Part shown: positions 60,661 through 64,000 of the stretch, piece by piece | Numbering within the stretch: the stretch's first letter is position 1 | Layout of the letters: each line of letters opens with the position of its first letter | Assembly: GCA_031550525.1 (NCBI GenBank) | Contig: JAVBON010000023.1 | Location: forward strand, 30,850 to 94,849 | Source of the DNA: WRHT01 sp031550525 | Lineage (GTDB): Bacteria > Desulfobacterota > Desulfovibrionia > Desulfovibrionales > Desulfovibrionaceae | Length of the DNA stretch: 64,000 nucleotides | Direction: 5' to 3' | Made by a program: the position numbers and the translations under genes | Notes under the pieces: model-generated | The model's input: only the letters and a program-made list of their open reading frames with translations | What the model was told of the DNA's origin: nothing | Database searches by the model: none

Positions 60661-60856
60661 ATCTTACCCCGAACCTGAGCTCCACCCCGCAAGCAGGTTA
60701 AGTTACGGCACGCCGATGGTGTAAAAACATCCATTGGCCTCGCGCGGAACCGGCCTGCTGTCGCCTTTTGCAATGCTCGCCTTGATTTAACTGCAAAAGC
60801 GCATTATATTGCCTTGTAAAATACTTTGGTAAAATGGCGTTTTTTGGAGCAGTGCC

Positions 60857-61738
60857 ATGTTTTTTGCCATTTTCGGCCTCAGCCCGGCCCTATTGGCCAT
60901 ACTTGCGGCAGTATGCAGCATACGCCTTGGCCTTTGCGCCCTGCACGGCCAACTGCTCTATTTTATTACCCTGACGCTTTTCTCGTTCTATCCGCTAGGG
61001 CCTAACAGCCTTTGGGTTATACCTGCCATTGCCTGCCTTATGTTCGGCTTTGGCACCATTGCCGCTTTTTTCATGGTGCGCAAGGACTTGCACATTGAAG
61101 AAGGCAGACCGCGCATAACGGCCACAGCGCTGCTTGTTTTGCTTAATCTGGCGTTTGTGCTTATGCTTATGCACAATATTTTCAACATAATGTGCCTGCG
61201 CCTTGATGGAAACTCCGGCCCGGAATGGGCCGCCGAGCTTGTCTTTATGGCAAAGGTGGGTAGCGCCGGGCTATTGGCCTGGATGCTGGTTTTGAGCCTA
61301 CTCGGCTTCAGGCGCTTGGGGCAATGCGCCTTTTACGCCATATGCGGTCTGCTTCTCGGCGCTTACCTGGTTATGGGCGCATACGCCCAGCCCGACGGCG
61401 CCTTCATGCCGCAATCCCTTAGCGGCCTTATAGCCAAAAAACTCACTCTGGCCTATAGCAGCCTGCCGCCAGACAGCGTCTTCAACCCTGCCTTGTACGC
61501 CATCGCGCCTTTGGCAGCCCTGCTCTGCGCGGCCTTGGGCTTTAATCTGCTGAAAAAAGGACGCGAGCGCAAACGCGCCCCCAAACCGGCCAAAACTGAA
61601 AACCCCGCCCGCAAAAATGCGCCGCAAACAGTTGCCACAGCCAAAAACAGACAACCGGCGCGCCCGCGCAAGCCCCAGCCCCCGCAAGGCAAAAGAACCG
61701 CCGGAGCCACGGGCTCTTATCGCCGCCATAGCTTGTAA
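60857..61738 (+). CDS. Multi-helix membrane protein with basic C-terminal tail
   Basis: This 293-residue protein has about seven hydrophobic helices (for example LLAILAAVCSIRLGLCAL, LWVIPAIACLMFGFGTIAAFF, AGLLAWMLVLSLLGFRRLG) and a 55-residue cytosolic tail rich in Lys, Arg, Pro and Ala. No family is recognised. It lies 200 bp after fliH in the same direction. Confidence 0.72.
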   Translation: MFFAIFGLSPALLAILAAVCSIRLGLCALHGQLLYFITLTLFSFYPLGPNSLWVIPAIACLMFGFGTIAAFFMVRKDLHIEEGRPRITATALLVLLNLAFVLMLMHNIFNIMCLRLDGNSGPEWAAELVFMAKVGSAGLLAWMLVLSLLGFRRLGQCAFYAICGLLLGAYLVMGAYAQPDGAFMPQSLSGLIAKKLTLAYSSLPPDSVFNPALYAIAPLAALLCAALGFNLLKKGRERKRAPKPAKTENPARKNAPQTVATAKNRQPARPRKPQPPQGKRTAGATGSYRRHSL

Positions 61739-61771
61739 CACCACATGGAGTTTGCCTGCGGCAGGCATACG

Positions 61772-62350
61772 CTATTTATAAATTACAGCCTCAAACCAGT
61801 ACAACTCGGTATCGGAACCCGGCTTCCAAGCTTCCCTCCACTGTTCCGGAGGCAAACCAGCCTTGTTGCAGGTCTGGCGTAAAAACTCCTCGCGCTTCCA
61901 GCCCCACTCCAGCGGCACCTGCGGCAGTAACAGACCCTGCCTGCGCCCTTGCTTCATAATCAGGCCATGCCTGCCTGTAATGATTTTTTCCGGCTCGCGG
62001 CAGGGCAGTATGGGGCCCAGCACCGAGACCTCGTACTCCAGCTCTTCAAATTCTTCCGGCCTTAGCCGTGGGAAGCGCGGGTCGTTAAAAGCTGCGGCCA
62101 CGGCCATGCGCGCCACGGTAAGATACAAAGGCCCCTCGCCAGCTATACGCCCTATGCAGCCGCGCAGTCTGCCGTTTTTATTGAGGGTTACAAAAGCTCC
62201 CAGTTCTTTTTCAAGCAGCTCGCCCGGCGGTTGCGGAATCCAGTCTTCATCCAGTTTGCCGTTTAAAGCGCGCGCAATGGCCAGGCCGACCAGCCGCAGC
62301 AGGTAGGCCTGCTCTTCCGCATTCAATTCCAGTTTGAAATCCTGTTCCAT
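61772..62350 (-). CDS. AMMECR1-domain protein
   Basis: The 192-residue protein has the AMMECR1 signature LRGCIGRI in FVTLNKNGRLRGCIGRIAGE, followed by NDPRFPRLRPEEFEELEYEVSVL and GRHGLIMKQGRRQGLLLPQV. Family members share a fold of unknown biochemical role; bacterial ones often lie near Memo/radical SAM genes, but none is adjacent here. The ATG at 62350 follows GTGAGG; the frame extends upstream without homology. Confidence 0.92.
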   Translation of the reverse strand: MEQDFKLELNAEEQAYLLRLVGLAIARALNGKLDEDWIPQPPGELLEKELGAFVTLNKNGRLRGCIGRIAGEGPLYLTVARMAVAAAFNDPRFPRLRPEEFEELEYEVSVLGPILPCREPEKIITGRHGLIMKQGRRQGLLLPQVPLEWGWKREEFLRQTCNKAGLPPEQWREAWKPGSDTELYWFEAVIYK

Positions 62351-62571
62351 ATACCTCACCGCCCGGCTGAAATTTGGTTTAATATTCGCAGTATACGTAG
62401 CGGCACGGCAATAGGCAACCATGGGCCCTTGTGCTTTGCCGCGCATTATTGTACGCAATAAAAATTCGTACGTATTATAAAAGGGCCGTTTAAAGGCTTA
62501 ACCACTTAGGCGGGCCGGGCAACACCGGAGCCACCCGCTTAAAACAGGCGCGTTGCCGCCGGGTGATTGTT

Positions 62572-63870
62572 ATGGAATTTTTCGATATTGCCGAGACTTG
62601 GAGCAGGAAGGAAATTGAAGAGGCACAGCTTGCGCGCCTGCGTATTACCGTGGAGCGCTGCATGCGCTCGCCGTTTTACGCCGAGCGCCTCGCCAAGGCC
62701 AAAGTTACGCCGGACAGCATCAAAAGCCTTGATGATCTTAAACGCATACCGCTTACCACCAAACAGGATTTACGCGACCAGTACCCCTTTGGCCTTGTAA
62801 CCGTGCCGCCTAAAGACCTGGTGCGCCTGCACGCCTCCAGCGGCACCACCGGCAGCCCCGTGGCCGTGGTGCATACCCAAAACGACCTTAACGCATGGGC
62901 CGATCTCATGGCCCGCAGCCTTCACTGCGCCGGAGTGCGCAACACCGACGTATTCCAAAACATAGCTGGCTATGGCCTCTTTACCGGCGGCCTCGGCATA
63001 CACGCCGGGGCCGAGCGGCTGGGCTGCCTTACCATACCCTCCGGCACCGGCAACACAGCCAGGCAAATAAAATTTTTGCAAGATTTCAACGTTACCGCCA
63101 TTCATATCATACCCTCCTACGCCCTCTACCTTGCCGGAAAAATAGAAGAAGCCGGCCTTGACCCGCGCAGGTTGCCCATACGCAAAGCCATAATAGGCGC
63201 GGAACCGCACAGCGAGGAGATACGCAAAAAAATAGAAGCCGTACTCGACATTGACGCCTACAACTCCTACGGCCTCTCAGAAATGAACGGACCCGGCGTG
63301 GCCTTTGAATGCACCTGCAAAAACGGCATGCACCTTTGGGAAGACGCCTATATACTCGAAATACTCAACCCAGATACCCTTGAGCCGGTAAAAGAAGGCG
63401 AAGTGGGCGAAATGGTCATGACCACCCTCACCCGCGTGGGCATGCCCATTTTGCGCTACCGCGTGCGCGACCTTACCAGCGTGTTTACCGACCCCTGCCC
63501 CTGCGGCCGCGCGCACAAACGCATAGACCGCATTCAGGGCCGCTCCGACGACATGTTCATAGTCAAGGGCTGCAACATATACCCAATGCAGATTGAAAGC
63601 GTGCTCATGTCTTACCCCGAAGTGGAAAAGAACTACCTGATCACCCTAGAAACAGCGGCGGATAACGATGTTATACGCGTGCAGGTTGAAATTAACGACC
63701 AGATGTTCGTTGAAGATATGCGCGCCCTCACCACCCTGCAAAAAACCATGGCCCGCAAAATGGCCGATGAAATTCTCGTCACGCCCAAAATCGAATTCGT
63801 ACAGCGTAACACCCTGCCCACCAGCGACGGCAAAGCCGTGCGCGTTGTGGACAAGAGAAATAAAGTCTAA
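62572..63870 (+). CDS. paaK: Phenylacetate-CoA ligase-type adenylate-forming enzyme
   Basis: The 432-residue protein activates an aryl acid to its CoA thioester with ATP. Visible motifs: RLHASSGTTGSPVAVVHTQ (ATP loop), AYNSYGLSEMNGPGVAFEC, and GRSDDMFIVKGCNIYPMQIE (hinge). The length and wording are PaaK-like. In anaerobes such ligases often serve phenylacetate made from phenylalanine by aromatic oxidoreductases, but no such genes are adjacent. The ATG at 62572 follows GGGTGA. Confidence 0.93.
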   Translation: MEFFDIAETWSRKEIEEAQLARLRITVERCMRSPFYAERLAKAKVTPDSIKSLDDLKRIPLTTKQDLRDQYPFGLVTVPPKDLVRLHASSGTTGSPVAVVHTQNDLNAWADLMARSLHCAGVRNTDVFQNIAGYGLFTGGLGIHAGAERLGCLTIPSGTGNTARQIKFLQDFNVTAIHIIPSYALYLAGKIEEAGLDPRRLPIRKAIIGAEPHSEEIRKKIEAVLDIDAYNSYGLSEMNGPGVAFECTCKNGMHLWEDAYILEILNPDTLEPVKEGEVGEMVMTTLTRVGMPILRYRVRDLTSVFTDPCPCGRAHKRIDRIQGRSDDMFIVKGCNIYPMQIESVLMSYPEVEKNYLITLETAADNDVIRVQVEINDQMFVEDMRALTTLQKTMARKMADEILVTPKIEFVQRNTLPTSDGKAVRVVDKRNKV

Positions 63871-63921
63871 GAATATAAGAACAGATGATGCGGCTTGCGC
63901 TGCGTCTGGTAATGCCTCCGG

Positions 63922-64000
<79 letters not shown>

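Overview
The window reads as a stretch of chromosome from a Gram-negative, flagellated anaerobe, most likely a member of the Desulfovibrionaceae (Desulfobacterota). Support for this is the combination of a MucR/Ros-type zinc-finger regulator, a YedE/TusA-like/DUF3343 selenium-sulfur cluster, a FliJ-MotE pair, a class I glutamate dehydrogenase, a TtpC-type TonB system and fairly GC-rich coding DNA separated by AT-rich promoter regions. The taxonomic call is inference. No rRNA, tRNA or CRISPR array was seen. The last 78 bases are an unbroken run of G that looks like a sequencing or assembly artefact.

Layout. 1-4.1 kb: a 5'-truncated exporter-fold ABC half-transporter of the YbtP/IrtB siderophore type, then a TonB-dependent receptor with a Fur-like box. 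4.1-5.2 kb: a gene-free, repeat-rich convergent region. 5.2-10.8 kb (minus): a complete TonB2/TtpC-type energy system (DUF3450-like, TtpC-like, ExbB, ExbD, TonB, TPR), also with a Fur-like box, so uptake and its energisation probably form one iron regulon. 11-12.2 kb: fliJ-motE. 12.5-16 kb: a small membrane protein, a second repeat-rich convergent region, and glmM-galU. 16.3-19.2 kb: a selenium/sulfur cluster (yedE, TusA-like, DUF3343, ribokinase-fold protein). 19.4-29 kb (plus): ybaK, xth, mfd, trmFO, glycosyltransferase, typA. 29.5-38.4 kb: MucR-like regulator, SNF symporter, Kef-type antiporter, diguanylate cyclase, CBS protein, HD protein, rplM-rpsI. 38.8-41.1 kb: MFS exporter and a membrane protein. 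41.3-45 kb: a compact phage-derived island. 45-49.9 kb: exported protein, LysO-like exporter and an amino-acid ABC importer. 49.9-64 kb: orphan radical SAM protein, nadK, tpx, glycosyltransferase, response regulator, glycerate kinase, gdhA, fliG-fliH, membrane protein, AMMECR1 protein and paaK.

The most interesting part is the 41.3-45 kb island. An S24-family repressor has a textbook promoter whose -10 box is overlapped by a perfect 16-bp palindrome (GATTC-N6-GAATC). Two more copies of the same palindrome lie 34 bp apart in front of a run of small unknown genes that ends in an Rz-like membrane protein with an Rz1-like lipoprotein nested in another frame. There are no capsid, tail, terminase or integrase genes. 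It could be a domesticated control-and-lysis module for a phage-like particle encoded elsewhere, such as a gene transfer agent or tailocin.

The second theme is a family of short non-coding elements with terminal inverted repeats and long internal hairpins (1625-1925, 30061-30215, 38510-38758, 47065-47312), plus two unrelated repeat types. Nearly all sit directly at the 3' ends of genes. In two cases the first three bases of the element are the stop codon of the upstream gene.
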